A stretch of 64,000 bases of DNA from Daphnia pulex (taxonomy: Eukaryota > Arthropoda > Branchiopoda > Diplostraca > Daphniidae). The position numbers were made by a program, and so were the translations under genes. The notes below the pieces were generated by a model that did no database searches, had not been told where the DNA came from, and saw only the letters and a list, made by a program, of their open reading frames with translations. The stretch spans positions 6,448,001 through 6,512,000 of the forward strand of contig NC_060021.1 of the NCBI RefSeq assembly GCF_021134715.1, given 5' to 3'. Shown here piece by piece: positions 1 to 14,200 of the stretch (positions are counted from its first letter, which is position 1; each line of letters starts with the position of its first letter).

Positions 1-2698
1 TTCCGTGAAATTTTAAACAATTTACTGACGTTTCACTTCTTTCTCTTTTCTATGTCGACATACGAAATAGGTTCGAATGTGGTATTATTCCTAAATTCCC
101 ATGTCAGCTCTGTCCGATGCGCTTCCGACGAGCTTACAAACTCACCGAGCACCATAATCGCGTTCATCTCGGAAAGTCGAATGCATAGGAGGAACCGGTC
201 GCATAAGATTGCAACTTCACCGCGAAACGATTGACGGAACAATACCCTTACTTACTATAAACATTAGACTAATTTATCTCTTGCTAATCAAATATTCGAA
301 TAGTTTTATTTATCTTATCGACACGGAAGGATTTAGAACACGTTCCCCGATAAATTTGGTTACACATTTACTCCCGAACAATTTTCCCGACGCTATACAT
401 TTTTGTCTGATTTATTCCTTTTTTATTTTTTTGTCTCGCTATTTTTCTGTCGTTACCTTTCTTGTCGGATTCAGGCAAACACTGTTCCCTGCGTCTTGTT
501 TGAGTTCGATGAGTGGTTTGCTTTATGGCTCATTCTACCAATTCAATCTGACGTGTTGCGAGGTATATTGAAGTGAAAGATGAGCAACTCTTGGGGCGCG
601 GGGAAGGGGGGATAAGGCTTATTGGATATTTTTTTTCCTCGATTGTTTGATTTGTGTGTAGCGTACGGAGGAAATGAAGAACGGAAGTTGAAGATTGCAC
701 GTTACGTTTGACTATAGAAGAATGAATGTTCTTGTGTGCGCTGTGTTGTCCTGATTTCATTGGAAGCGAAAAATCAATTTTGTTTCACTACATGAAACTT
801 AATGCGTGACAAATGTATATCTATATCTGGGATTGTGGAATATTATAGCCATGGAAACTCATATTTCAATGTCTTTAATATGGGGTATCAATATCGCTTT
901 CCAATCATCATTTCATTTTTTTTCTCTTGGTATGCGGCCAATCTTGGACAATATCGGTTGTCGGCCTTTTTCCAACTTTTTCAATTTGCGTATTCCGTCG
1001 CCCACGTGCACAGAAAAAAAAATGTCGACCTTTTGTTTTTGAATCTCCGATAAAAGAATGATGACGTCAACGATAAATGCGTAAAAGAAAAATTACGACC
1101 CACGCTAATGCGATGAGAATTTTTCACGGTTCATCATTTCATAATTTTATAATCTATGTACCTTGACTTTTTTCTGGATCGATCGCCGCGTAGCCTGTCG
1201 ACAAAAGTAATAAGCGACATTGCTGACGAATCGCATCGAATGCCTCCCGGCCGATCCAGACTGTTGCCTCGCTTGTCTAAAATCTCTACCTAATACCAGT
1301 TTCTTAATAAGTCGCGACATATTTGTAAAGGATAGTTTTGATTTGAAACTTAGCTCTTCACTGAGAATTTAATCTGGCAAGTTTTTTCATCTGTTTTACT
1401 TGCGTCGCTGGTGCTGCCAAACAATTTAATGAGGAAATATGTTGCACATTTCCTTTTATCAGGAATGAAGGAGTGGGGATAATTTGACTAGAGTAGCGCA
1501 AAAATAGAAAAAAAGAAATGGTGGACTAAATGCGAGGTTTCAACTTTTGATTTGATTTCAAAGGTATCTTGGCGATGGTAGGAAAAGTTTGATTTGGTTA
1601 ACAATGATGCATGAGCTTTCTGTACATAGGGCGCGAGGATTTTCCACTTCCGGAAATGGAAACGAAAACCACTCGGGGGAAATATGCTCTCCGAAAGTAT
1701 TCATTGCATTCAAAACTGATAAAGGGAGAATAAGTATTCTCCGTTTCTAGTCAACAATGAGGACAGTTTCTTTGAGACGGAATAAGCCTCGGACTGATGT
1801 TGCATTTCTTCGTAATCAAGCGAATCTAAATTCTCTATCTAGAATATTCGTTTCCACGATAGCTGGTAACTATTCATTCTGAATGTCCAAGTTAAGCTGA
1901 TTATGGTATCAGTTCTCTACTCTTCGTTTTCGAATGTTCACCGATGACAGGATCGCTTGTAATCATAGCCATAATGTATGTGCTCATCATTCGCATTCTA
2001 TTTTTTATTGCATTGTAAAATTCGCGACTGGGAATCAGATCAAAATGGGAATTATTATCTGTAAAATAATTTAAAACTTAAAAGCTCTTTTATGATCAAC
2101 GACTGTGACCTTTGATAGCTTCAGTATTTTATAAAATGGAGGGAACTTGATCGTCGATCAATGACTAGGTTAATTAACTATCTCTTTTTCACCCAGAGGT
2201 GCGTGTTTGAGTAACGTGATCATGAATTCTGTACTTCGATTTGGTGCAGTCATTGTCATTATTCTGATGCTTTCTACCAATTCTTTTTTTTTTCTATTAA
2301 AAGTGAATGCAGGGAATTTTTTACCTCTTAAAAATTAAGCCTTATCAAGTTATGAAATGAAAAAAATGGAAATTTGACTTAGCATTTCAATTTTTTCTTA
2401 GTTCTTACAGATTTTGAAGTTTCTTTCCTTAGTCTACAGTTCCTTTTGGTTGATGATTAAAACATGAACTGTTTTATGTTGCGCACGTGCCACTTGACGA
2501 TGCGCTGCGCAGCATCGTCCGGATGTCAAGAGAGAGCGCTATGCCGTAGACGTGTATTTCTTATTGTGTGGATTGGTTGGGGGGAGACCACGGGGAAGTT
2601 ATTATCTACTGGCTAGCAGTCGGCGGTCTTCATTCAACATTGGGTTCTCGAAGCGGTCGGAAATTTTGATTTTTCAGCAGAGCGTGTGGAAGTGAATC
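1..2698. other. Noncoding DNA upstream of the opsin gene
   Basis: AT-rich sequence with only short open frames that show no recognisable protein, no splice-linked partners and no codon bias. The last 130 bases before the opsin start are more GC-balanced. They contain a pyrimidine-rich stretch ending in AG about 20 nt before the ATG, so the 5' UTR may itself be spliced. No TATA box or other promoter motif stands out. I see nothing else here. Confidence 0.5.
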
Positions 2699-5600
2699 AT
2701 GTCGATTATTGAACCTGACAATCCCATAAATGATAGCAATAGCTATTTCCCTGTGTCCGACGGCGACGGATTGGGCGATTCGACTTCCATCGTGCCCGAC
2801 AAATTTCAATCCATCTTCGATCCATGGGGGGACTACGTCTTCGCAACCATTATGATCATCATTGGTAAGCTTCGCCTTCCTTAAACATTTTTATTTATTT
2901 TTTTAACTTTTTACTTTGCATCGATTCATAAGATTTCAACTCCCCCCATTCCTAGCAGTTGCCATAGAAAGAAAGTTCTCGTAGAGTGAAGAGATTTTCG
3001 CTACTTGTTTTGTTAGTCAAGTTACTCTTGTGATTGACGATGGCAACATTGTCAATTCAGCCAGGAATGGCTAAAATTGTTTATAAGGAAAATTCTTAGA
3101 AATCAGTACATAAATATCCTAGTCTAACGAACAATTTATTAAAAAAAGATACTCAAACTCCTGCAAAGAAGACGTGACTTGACAACAAATATTTGAAATT
3201 TTCTAGTCCTTTCTGGATCCTTTTAATGAGGTTCGGAGGGAACGGGGTATAATGCTTACGGTATAAATTTCGCATGGATTCACTCAATTTAACGTTTTTT
3301 TTTTTCTTCATGTAATCATTTTGATTTCTTTTCTCCGTTGTGTGTAAGCCAACCGTCTGCACTTCGTCTCGTAATATTAACAGTCGACTCGTGTTTATTT
3401 GTTTTCAAAGCTTTGTTTGAAAGTTTCTTCATACGGAACTCTATATACTTCCAATAGTTTGTTGCGTTAGTTGTATCAACAATTAAAATCAATGTAAACT
3501 TAATGAGTCAAAACTTTTGGCCACAATCGCGATGGAAAATGTAGACTTTTGGGATTTCCCATGGGTTTTACTGTATAGTCAAAATGCTACAACAAAGGTG
3601 GTACTGCTTTTAACCAAACATTCTAAATTTTGTATTGCAAATTTACATGTGTAGGCGTAGTGTCGCTGTTTGGAAATGGTTTGGCCGTCCACGTCTTTCG
3701 GCGAAAAGGCTCCGAAATCAACGTACCAGAAGTGCTTTTGCTGAACATTGCAGTCGTCGACCTATTTCTGGGAATAGCATCCTATCCGGCTACCATTGTG
3801 GCCGCGTTTTCACATCGCTGGGTGTTCGGACAAACAGGTATTGTTACTGACTCTACTCTACTGTCTAGTGTGTCCTTGTACTTTGAAGTTGAAGTGCAGT
3901 TACTTGAACAAACGCTGAATTGAAAAAGAGAAAGAAAAAGAATTGACATAGAGTCTATCAACACAAGATAACGAGACACTTCTTTCTGGGAGTTGGAATG
4001 ATATGGTAATCTGGAATCCCATTTAAATTAATTTTTTCCCCCGTTGAAATCATGTACTATTGTAGTGAAACAAGTTTTCTACTCATCGCAAAATGGAGTA
4101 ATTGGGTTATTACAATTGTGTTTCGGGGTAACTTTGGTATTTTCAGGATATAGTTGGCGAGCATCCCTCAACAAAAGATCAAAGACTTGAAATGCAGAGA
4201 TTTGTTAAATTACGGTTAAAAGTTTAAAGGGAAAAATTCTAAACTGAAATATCCTGGCAGAAGATGCAATTTAAAGGCCCCAAAAAAAGATCAAGTGAAA
4301 AATAATGAACCATCGTAGTTTTGTCAAGAATTTCTGGATCGCTTATCTTGCCACCGGATTGAGCAGATGTAGACTTATGGGTTCATTGGGGAGAATGTTT
4401 GAAATTGCAATATTAAAGTACAAGATTAGCTTTGCGGAAAGACGACAGCGCTATAAATTACAAACCCGTCCCCCTTCCTCCGGAACTGCTAATTAGAAAG
4501 CACTCGAGAGGAACGATTCAGTGGACTCTCGTCAACTATTTATCAAAGATAACACCTGAAGGGAAAGCTATGTTTGTTTTGCGAAGTGACCCCAGCTTGA
4601 TTCCAAAGTTGTCTGGGCAACTACACCCACACGTTAGGTGTCGTGCCTTAGTCCCAGATATATGTCCCAGATATATATATTAGAGTGTACATGCAATCTA
4701 TGTGAAAGATCCCTTTGTCCTTCGTGATCTCGGTGTAAATAAGATATACAGATCGTTGGATCCGATGAAGAAGAAACGGATGGTGGATCACTACTCTTAA
4801 TATATCCGTTACATATTGACTTTATTTTATTTTTAGGATGTACATTGTACGCATTTACGTGCTATTTCCTCGGATTGGCGACTATACTGTCGCTGACAGC
4901 CCTGGCCATCTTTCGATTCATCAAAACGTGTTTCCCTCAGAAAGGTAACGTACCGTAAAATCAATATGGTGGATTTGTCACTCCGCAGATCATCTAGAAA
5001 ATGTAAGTTATCTGTGTTCTCAGAATAGATTCACCTTCAGTATATTGCGGTATTCGAAAGCACTCGTTCCACATTGAGATTGAGACGAGTATAAAAGTAA
5101 ATGTTGCTTTGATACTAAAAAAAAGAATCAGTTTTCTTTCTCTTTAGCAACATTCTTGTTCAAAAGTAGCTTTTCTTCTTTTCCTATTTTGTCTGATTAC
5201 TTACGTACTCGACCACCGCATCATGCGGCACAGAATCCTAATGCCGAATTATTACCGTTGCGCCGACTGCCACAGATTCTCATCATGTTCCTCGCCGGCG
5301 TTCTGTATAAATTAGTAAGCTGAATCCGTTAGGACTTGGGTTTCTTGCTTTCCTGCCAAAGACATTGAGAAAATGTCAGTTTGCCCGACTCAAATAGGGA
5401 TTGAGGTTGTCTGTAAGACTGGCCAAGTTTCGATTTTCTTTAGCATTTGATCAAGAAAGTGAGGCTTCATCCGATTCCACACAAAAAATATATATTGACA
5501 AGACAGATACAACAATATAAAGTCCGGGAGATTTCTCTCTCGCTGTCTGTCAAAGCCCGTTATGCTTCGATGGATGACTTGACAATTTCATTCTTATCGA

Positions 5601-8600
5601 CAGTCGAATGCACCTACCGGTTGTCAACAAACTTATTTTTTCCCCCAACTCCCGAATTTCATTCATGACATTTTTTGTTGGGTGAATTTAAAAATCCTAG
5701 GGTTGGCAGGTACTATGCTTCAAGAAGCTTCGCTATGATACACTTTCTAAATAAAAAAATAATGATAATAATAAACTTTTGCCATGTACGGATAGATTTA
5801 ATATGAGTTTTTTACTCAAAGAAAGATTTCCCCTTGCGGATTCAGTATTTGGCATCTATCGGTGCATCTATCCAAAGGATAAGTCAAAGCGAATTTCAAA
5901 TAAGTCAGATCTTGACAGCGAATCATTTTTCGAGATTTACCCTTTTCGACAATAGTCAATCGGAAGTCAAACCCCATCTCGTCCTGGTCGGAACCTTTGC
6001 TCAGGAACTATACGATGAATCTCCCATTATCAGTGCTGCTGCTGCTGCCCAACGTTTGGAGGAAAAGTTGAATAATACTTGAAAAGTTCAAAGAGACTTC
6101 GAGAGGCTCTGAAGAACAGTTTATGTACTCGGTGCCTTTTTCCTTTTTTTTAATCAGCACCCTTAGTCAAAATATCGATTTTTATTTTACAAATAATGAA
6201 AGAGATCCCCAGTGGCACTTAGTGCCGAATATGATCCACAAGAGCGGAGAAGACCCACTTTTTTTTAAAAGCTTCAAAGAGTAAAATTTTATGTTTTTGG
6301 GGGAGACTCTTCGTTCTTTTAGTATTGTGCATTATTCAAGATGTCAACCGTGTAGTTGCCTAGCGATGCTCCTCTTGGTTATTCGTGTTTGCCCAAGCAA
6401 AGCAACACATTCAGATTTCAGAGTTGCTATTGACTCGTCTTAATTTAGCTTCGTATGATATATCCGGTCGTCCTATTTCCCAATGTAATCTGATCACGGG
6501 TAACGTAATCAAATACTCTTAAAGGAAACTATTTTTTAGTTTCACCTTCATTCATGGGCGATTGGGCACTTGTTTGATTACGTAATTCGTCGCCAGCAAT
6601 CTTTGATTTCATTACTTGCGCTCTATCGATCTTCTAGCGTCTGAGTTTGAAGACACGTATTACATATACGCGTTCCCTCTATAGATTGCATATATTGGAG
6701 AGAGAGCGATACTGTAGATGCAATCATAAACAGGCTTCCGCTATGCCTTAACACGAAATCTTTGTGACAGCCAAATAACAATAATTTCCAATACAACACG
6801 GGTGTGTATGACACTTTAATTAAATTTTCTCCGTCGGAATCTATTTGATCCTTTTCCGTAAGGACGTGATACACAAGCGCAGGTTGCGAAGGCCTACAGC
6901 CGAAAAATGCCAATGTGATCAAATTGGAATCTATTGTTAGGTTAAAAATTTTGTTCTAAGAAATCTTAATCAGTCCTTGAATTTCATGTTATGTGTTCGG
7001 AATTCCATCGTGTCAACTAATGAAAGAATGCTTCAACTAATTCCGTGTTTTTTTTTTGTGTTGGCAGCCCAGTGGATGAACGTCCCGAGAACTCGACTAG
7101 TCATCTTCCTTATCTACGTCTACAGCATGGGTTGGGCCATGATGCCGTTCTTCGGCTGGGGCGGCTACGACGTCGAACCTTTCGGATTTTCCTGCACTCT
7201 GGCCTGGACTCACACGGATCAAAGTACGTCATTTAGCCTATGCTTTATTCTTTTCTTTATTCAATACCTTTTTTTTCCAACAACAAGACATGTCTGGCTT
7301 CATGATTATGCCAGGACAAAAGTGTCTGCATGCGGCTTACAAACGAAGAAAAATCAAATCTTTTCTTGAACCCAAAATCCCCGACATGAATTTTTAATAA
7401 AAAGCGAGGCGGTTGGTTGGATTTGGCAAACGTATATTGTGGTTAATAGTATGAAACTTTTTGTCCTGCTCGTCGTGAACCCCACCAACTTTCAACTTCG
7501 TTTAAGTCTTTCGTTCCCAAAGTCTCCAATAGTTCTTTTCGTAGTTTTACGCTGCACATTACCAATGAGTTTTTCCCATTTCTTCGCGCAACTTGTCACT
7601 CATGAACTGCGTTAATAAACTCCGTTGCATAGGAGCACTTTTTTTGCCCACTTTTGCTTTTTACTGTGCAATGAGTTCCAAGCAAAACAGCAGAAAAACC
7701 TATAATTTGCCCGTTCTTCTCCGTTACATAACTGAGATTTGTGCCCCACACAGTTTTCTGGTTATGTCGTCAGCATGGCGTTATTAATTAGTTTGCATTT
7801 ACTTCGATTTATACTCAAATGAACTTTTCTCAACTTCCTTTCACGAAGCACTTTCTATGTTGCCAGCCAGCTAGCTAGATTCGAGGGAGAAAATGAAACA
7901 ATATTTTATCAGCCGTTTCCGAGAGTTTAGAATGGAACAAGGAACGGATGAACGATTTCGTTTTAGCCATAGAGAAACTGAGAAGGCAAACAAAGTCTTG
8001 AGTAGTAAAGAACACTCCCCCATGGTGCTTGAATCACGTAAAAAAGATATGAAACATGACTTACTTCCCAAAGGCCCAGGTAAATTCAATACTGGTTCTG
8101 ACGAAAGGCCTTTCCTATGTTCGTTTTGATATGGAGCTTTCTGTCGAGTATCGATCCTGTTAGACCGAGTCAGATATTGTGTCGAGCGAGGTCTTGTTTT
8201 GTAGGTCAAATGCTTTGGGGTTCATTGCACAACACTGTACTACATATCAGTTACAACTTGCATAATTGAATACTTTCAATTTTGACAGATGACCGGAATT
8301 ATATCCTGGCAGCCAGCATCTTCAACGTGTTTCTTCCGAGCATAGTCATCACGGCAAGTCACTTGGGCATCTTGTTCAAAATTCGTCAAGCGAGCCGAAT
8401 GTTTTCCAGTAAATCAGCCGGCAAGCAGAGCAGCAAAGCCGAAATCCAGTTCATCCGGGTAATTCTATTAATTATTAGGCTGCCGGCTGCGTGATTAAGT
8501 TTGATTTGTTGTAATTTCTTCTCTCCACACGCCCGTGGACTTCAAAGACTCTATTGATGTCTTTCAAATGTTTTGCCTTTACAAAAATTTCAGATATGAG

Positions 8601-10127
8601 AGTCAGATATTCGCTTCATCTAATCTACACAAAAGCGTGCCCTGCTCCTAGTATTTGAATTACGTAACTTTTTTTTAGCTAGCTTATGATCATTCTACGC
8701 ATTTCCCCATTCATATCGTTTGAATCCCCGAGGGCTAGATTGTGTAACGTTCCTTTGAAGACTTATAATTGCATCTATCTCTTCTTACGGCATGCTTTGC
8801 GCTCATAGAACAAATATAAGTTGCCTCTCGATTAAATATAAGCTAGCTATATCCTTTTACTTTCCTCGACGTTCAACGTGTAAGATAACAATGTGGGAAG
8901 CAATGTTAATATGTTTCTTTGGAGGGGCACTAAAAACATTTTGATAAAATCCTTAAGTGTTATTTTCGTATGCAAAACTACCTATTGTTTCGCTCTGTTC
9001 TTTAAAAATAATTGGTTCATTTATTTGTTTCGTTTGGACTTAATTAATCTGCAGGTCTCATTTGGCGTGTGTTTCGGTTTCCTTATTGCCTGGTTACCGT
9101 ATGCCTGCATCTCTCTTTGGTCCACCTACGGCGACGTTTCCGCCATCCCCCTTTGGATAACACCGTAGGAAATCATTTCTGCCTTACTGCACACACGCGA
9201 GCTGTCTAATTAATCCCGTTTCTTATTAACGATATTTTCATGCTGCGACAGAATTCCGGTTCTACTAGCCAAGTCCTCCATCGCTTACAATCCAATCATA
9301 TACGTATTGCTGACGCGACGCTACAGGTACATACCGTTCGTTCTTAAGTAGGCCTACACCCCATCTTTACGTTGGAACAATATAAGATCGTAAGCTCCTT
9401 GCGCTATTGATTTTTTGAACACCAAAACTGGAGGCCATATTCTAGACTCATTTCTGTAAAAGCTTATTTTTGAGTTACGTAACAACGTCAAAAATTTATT
9501 TCTTGTTATTTTTTTTGTCTTTCCTTTGGAAGCTTTGCTGAAATTTTCATAATTTTTTTCCACGACTGAAAAAATTGTTTCAGTCAGGATTGATAGCATG
9601 TGATCGTAGGCATTTTTTAAATTGAAGCTAAACCCGGCTTAACCATCAGTACTAAACCGACAGCTCGCTCACCACAGACAGTTTGATCTTTTTTGACGCA
9701 AATTGAGCTCTTGTTCGGTATTGTTCATTTTCCAAAAAAGAAAAATCCATCAAACAAAATTATGAAAATGAATAACAAATTTCCATCCGGAAATAATTTC
9801 ACAGTTTATATTTTATTTGATATTCCTTGTATTTTTCATGAAGGGTGGATTTTTCGAAAGCTTTGCGGGAGCTTCTTCAACTATCTGTCATCAAGGATGG
9901 CAGGAGAATTACAAATACGATTCCTTCTGAACAGGTAACATTGAAAGGTTAAACCTTATTATTGAATGAGGTCGATTGTCTTTATATCTTTTTGCATTGG
10001 TACGCAGCTTTAAGATTATCTGGTATTGTAGATGGAGATGGAAAACATCGCTGGTGAAACCAATGAACATTCACTGAATATTGCCATCGGCGAAAGCAGT
10101 GCCACAGAAGAAGTCGTCCGTGGCTAG
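2699..10127 (+). CDS. Neuropsin-like (OPN5 group) opsin, nine exons
   Basis: Seven-transmembrane, retinal-binding light receptor. Exons: 2699-2864, 3655-3837, 4837-4944, 7068-7223, 8289-8458, 9055-9164, 9252-9326, 9844-9934 and 10032-10127; phases agree and give 384 residues. Visible: N-glycosylation site near residue 11, GNG in TM1, C118 and C195 for the extracellular disulfide, E189 at the bovine E181 counterion site, Schiff-base lysine K305 in LLAKSS, and NPIIY at 311-315. Tyr121 stands where vertebrate visual opsins have the E113 counterion. HRWVFG, EPFG.SCTL.W and LIAW.PYA..S.WS fit the OPN5 group better than rhabdomeric opsins; this is from memory of the family. Odd: the TM3 (D/E)RY motif reads F142-R143-F144, while the arginine is kept. 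Exons 1 and 8 are the least certain. Introns range from 87 to 2123 nt. A peropsin-like assignment is the main alternative. Confidence 0.9.
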
Positions 10128-10322
10128 TGATAGAATACCTCTTTATTTGTATTAGGGATCTAAAGAAACGATGAATCATATCTGTGTGGAATCTTATTTA
10201 AAGCAATTGTATCAAGATTTGCTTTTGTATTGAATTTGATGTGATTTATCTGGGGTCGTTTAGGAGATTCAAAAACGAGTCCTCCATACCTTGATATTTT
10301 TACGTATGCTCACTTAACCGGA

Positions 10323-10328
10323 AATAAA
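10323..10328 (+). terminator. Likely polyadenylation signal of the opsin gene
   Basis: The first AATAAA after the opsin stop codon, about 195 nt downstream, followed by A-rich sequence. The position suits a short 3' UTR. A further AATAAA-like hexamer near 10998 could be an alternative. Confidence 0.45.
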
Positions 10329-11260
10329 ACAAAACATTACCTGATACCATCACCATTCCCAACAAAAAAAAAGTATAATTATTGCTCAGTGTGTCTATTG
10401 AATATTAATCATCTTTTTTCAATATCGCGTCCATTATGTAATATTTGTCTTGAAGTGGAATTTAGGACAATGACTCACAGCAACATGTACTGTTTTGTCA
10501 TTGTTTTCATGTGTTTCTTTAGTGTACATTGATATTTTTCACCTTGCTTACTGCTGCTGTTGAATTTCTCGGAAAATCTTCCTATTGTTGGAACGAAGTT
10601 CAGTGGGATTGATCTCCCGTTTATGATTGTTTATTGAACGTTTCCAAAAGTCTGTAAGTTTCAGAACAGTTTTTCCACATGTTTGCATATTTTACAATGA
10701 CCATTATGACCTATTCCAATACATGGGAATGCCACCGTTTGACGATTGAAAAATTATTTCTATGAAAAGAGAGCTGTATGAATACAGAAATACAGGATCG
10801 ATTATTGTGTAATACGCACAAGTATCTTGGGCTTTTTCTTTTACTATTTTCAATCGAAGAATGAATCAGGGATGAATCTTTTCACATTCCTGTATGAACA
10901 GATCTTGACATGCCTGTTAATATTTTATTATGCAAATAGCTCGAAGAATAAAAAGGAATTGCTCTATTATATTCTATTGTTCGTGTACCAATTCAAATAA
11001 AAGCGGGCTTCGGCTTTTTATTAATTCTCTTTTCTTCGTTCGAAATTGTCGAAGTGGCAGCGTTGTTCAACATTTACAACGATTGTTGTGACACAAGTGA
11101 AACCTCTAAAGCTGATACGGAAAAAACTTGTTTAATTTGTTCTTCGTGATAGTTACTTGTGGTGCTTACACGCGTCATAACAAAATTAAATAACGTGTTT
11201 TATTTTGCCATGAATTTGATGCTTTTTAACTTTAAGTAAGTGCTTGAAATAGATTTTTCA
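10329..11260. other. Intergenic DNA between the opsin gene and WASHC2
   Basis: AT-rich, without a coding signal. It must hold the WASHC2 promoter and 5' UTR, since that gene starts at 11261, but no core-promoter motif can be named with confidence. Confidence 0.4.
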
Positions 11261-14200
11261 ATGGATCAGATTAAGGAGGGTGAAGATACCAGTTGTTGGA
11301 CTCCAGATTCCTTGAGGAAGTGCCAATCTCTAACCTTAGCGTCAGACGTGGCTCTGTTAAAATGCATGCAGAACCTTTCGTTGGTGAGTCTCAACACAGA
11401 TGTTGTTCATTTTACTTTGTTTACATTTGTCATTTTGCCTTCCAGAGGATGGTCTCCAGTGCCAACGGCTTGCTGAAAGATTTGGATGCACTGAACGAGG
11501 ATACAACATCTGCGTGTGTTGAAGTTGAGTATTGCATTCAGAATCTTAACTTGATATCCACAAAACAGTTCATGGAAAAACGAGTATATGATGAAGAAGT
11601 CACCGAGAAGAAAGAAGAATCCACCACTCAAATCCAGCCTGTTATTACTTCCATAGACTTTGTACCCAAAATAAAAGAAGCCATTAGAGAAGGCTTACCT
11701 GTTGTGAAATCGCAAATTGCAAATTTTGAAGAGCGAATCAATGGAAACTCTTCTCAGTCACTGAACAGAAATCCCAACAGTCATTACTCCAGATCATTGC
11801 CTTACTTATTAGGGACAGAAGAGTTCATTGATAGTCCTACTGTTGGAGTTGCAGAAGGACATAAGTTAAAGTCTGGATCATCTTCAAACCTTCAACTACC
11901 TATCCAGACATCCAACAGCACTCTGTCATCTGTTCAGTCATCCCCCTCTTTGAAGTCAAATTTGCAGGTGCCTGTACCTGTTGAAAATAGAGTGCATTCA
12001 GATTCAGATGTCTCTTCTATGTCTGAAGCTGGTGGCGGAATTTGTAATGAAAACAAAGAGATTGATGAAACGATGAAAAGGCCGACTCTCGGTAATCTTA
12101 AAGAAGAACTGAGTGCTCGACTGAAAAATGCAGGAGATTCAAAATTGAAAACTACTTCTGAAGCGTACGTTACGCCTAATGCAAAGGTACCTGTCAAAAG
12201 TGAATCTCAGCGTCAGGAACTTGAAAATTCCATTCCTTCTCACATCGTAGCTGCCGTACAACCAAAGCCTGATACCGTACCTTCTAGAGAGATTATTAAG
12301 CCACCTAAAAAGAGAAACTTGTTTGATGATAGCAGCAGTGAATCGGAAGGTGAACTTTTCAAAACGAATTTACCCAAAGTACCTGCTCTTCCTCCTAATC
12401 TATTCAGTCAACCAGAATCGAAACTTCCACCAACTATTCCTCAACTTGTTGTGGCCAAAAGTAATAACACTCCTACGTTTGCCAAGACCAAGAGTAGCAC
12501 TTTATTCGGATCGAGCGACAGCGAGGACGATCTTTTCAGTGGAGCTATTACGTCAAACGAAACAACTTCAAAACCAGTGGCTAAACCAATCGTAAAGATA
12601 GCAGCAAATTTTTCAGATGACGAGGATAACATATTTTCATCCCAGATTGCCAAGCCGAAGAATTCCCAATTACCACCCACCATCAAAGTGGCAGTGCCTC
12701 CAATTAAATCGGGGTCATCTTTATTCGACGACGAAGACGTGCCGGATTTTGTTGCCAAGAAATCTATCTTGCCAGTGAAGGTTGCAGCACCAGTACCCAA
12801 AACACAAGACCAACAGCCAGTTCTTCAAACCAAACAACCCCAAAGATCCGAACAGCCACAACAAAGGAATCTTTTTGCCGACAGCGAAGATAGCGATGAC
12901 GATCTCTTTCGTAATATAGTTGTCACTAAGAATAAGGCTCCGACATTGGTCGTACCTCCCAAGACTTTATCGACCTCTCCACTACCAGATAAATTAGTTA
13001 CACAGTCAAGTCGGCATCAGTCCACTCCGATTCAAAACGGCGAAAGAAAGGAAGAACAAGAAGAACAAAAGCGGCCAGCTTCAGCTAAAGATAATGACAG
13101 CAAGCCAATTCACATTGAGCAACATCCAAAACTAAAGGCTAAACCATCGCTTTTATTCGACGATGACTCGGATGATGAAGATTTATTTGCTGGTGTTTCA
13201 GTTTCAGCAAAACCCCCACCTCTTGCAACAAAAGTCCCTGTCTTGCAAGATGTTCAAAAAGATTCCAAAGGTAAAGATTTATTTACTAACGTCCCACCAT
13301 CCAAAGTCTCCGTGGATGTTGCCGAGGCAATTGTCGGTAGCCCTGATGATTTGTTTAGAGGAGTTCTGCCAACAAAACCGACATCTTTGTCCGGAAATCC
13401 TTTTATTGCTCGGAAACCAGAAAGCTCAGCAGACGGATCGGCGTGTGGTGGTGTCGCTCAGGTGACGGAGAAACCGACGTCGCCAATGAAGGTAGCAGCT
13501 GATCCCGCTACAATTAAAATGCCTAGCGATAAACATGTCTCTGCATCAACATCATTACCTGCTTCTTCGAAACTACCCATGTCTTTACCTGGCAATGGCC
13601 CTGACAATCTCTTTGGTAGCCAACCACCCGCTCTCCAATCATCAATCCGTCAACAGATTCCCGTCTTGAAGGCATTTGAAGAATCGGACGATGAAGACCT
13701 GTTTGGAATTAAAGCTGAAAAACACCCACCACCACAACCTGTGCCTGTGAAAATCTCAGCCAAAACAGAGGAAATTGAACATGCGATCAAAGGCGAAGAT
13801 CTCTTTGTTGGTATCGTGGAACAAAAACAACCCCTACCTCAACCTCCCGTAACGTCTCAAAAAGCCCCTGAGAAAAGTGAGACCTCAAGCAACAAGCGTG
13901 ATAGTAGACAATCTCCGGAGACGGAAGTGAAACCTCAAGCCTCAGCCGAAACCGTAGATAAGATAGCAGGTCGGATAGCCTCGCTAAAGTTGTCTCTCGC
14001 CAAACAACCGAATTCGTTACCGTTTTCGAATGCAGCAGGATCGACGGCCACTACGCCGAATGATGAAGACATCACCCCAATTTCGAATTCTGTTGTTCGC
14101 AAGCCGTTCGGTGGTGTCCCGCTGTTTGGTCCTCGCATTCCCAGTCCCGTGATAAGCAATCCGCCTAGCCCGACGAAAGCGGAACAGAAAATCATGTCAG

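Noticed and set aside
7871-8209. Open frames on both strands inside the fourth opsin intron
   Set aside because: They lie within an intron bounded by well-placed splice sites, overlap each other on opposite strands and resemble nothing known.
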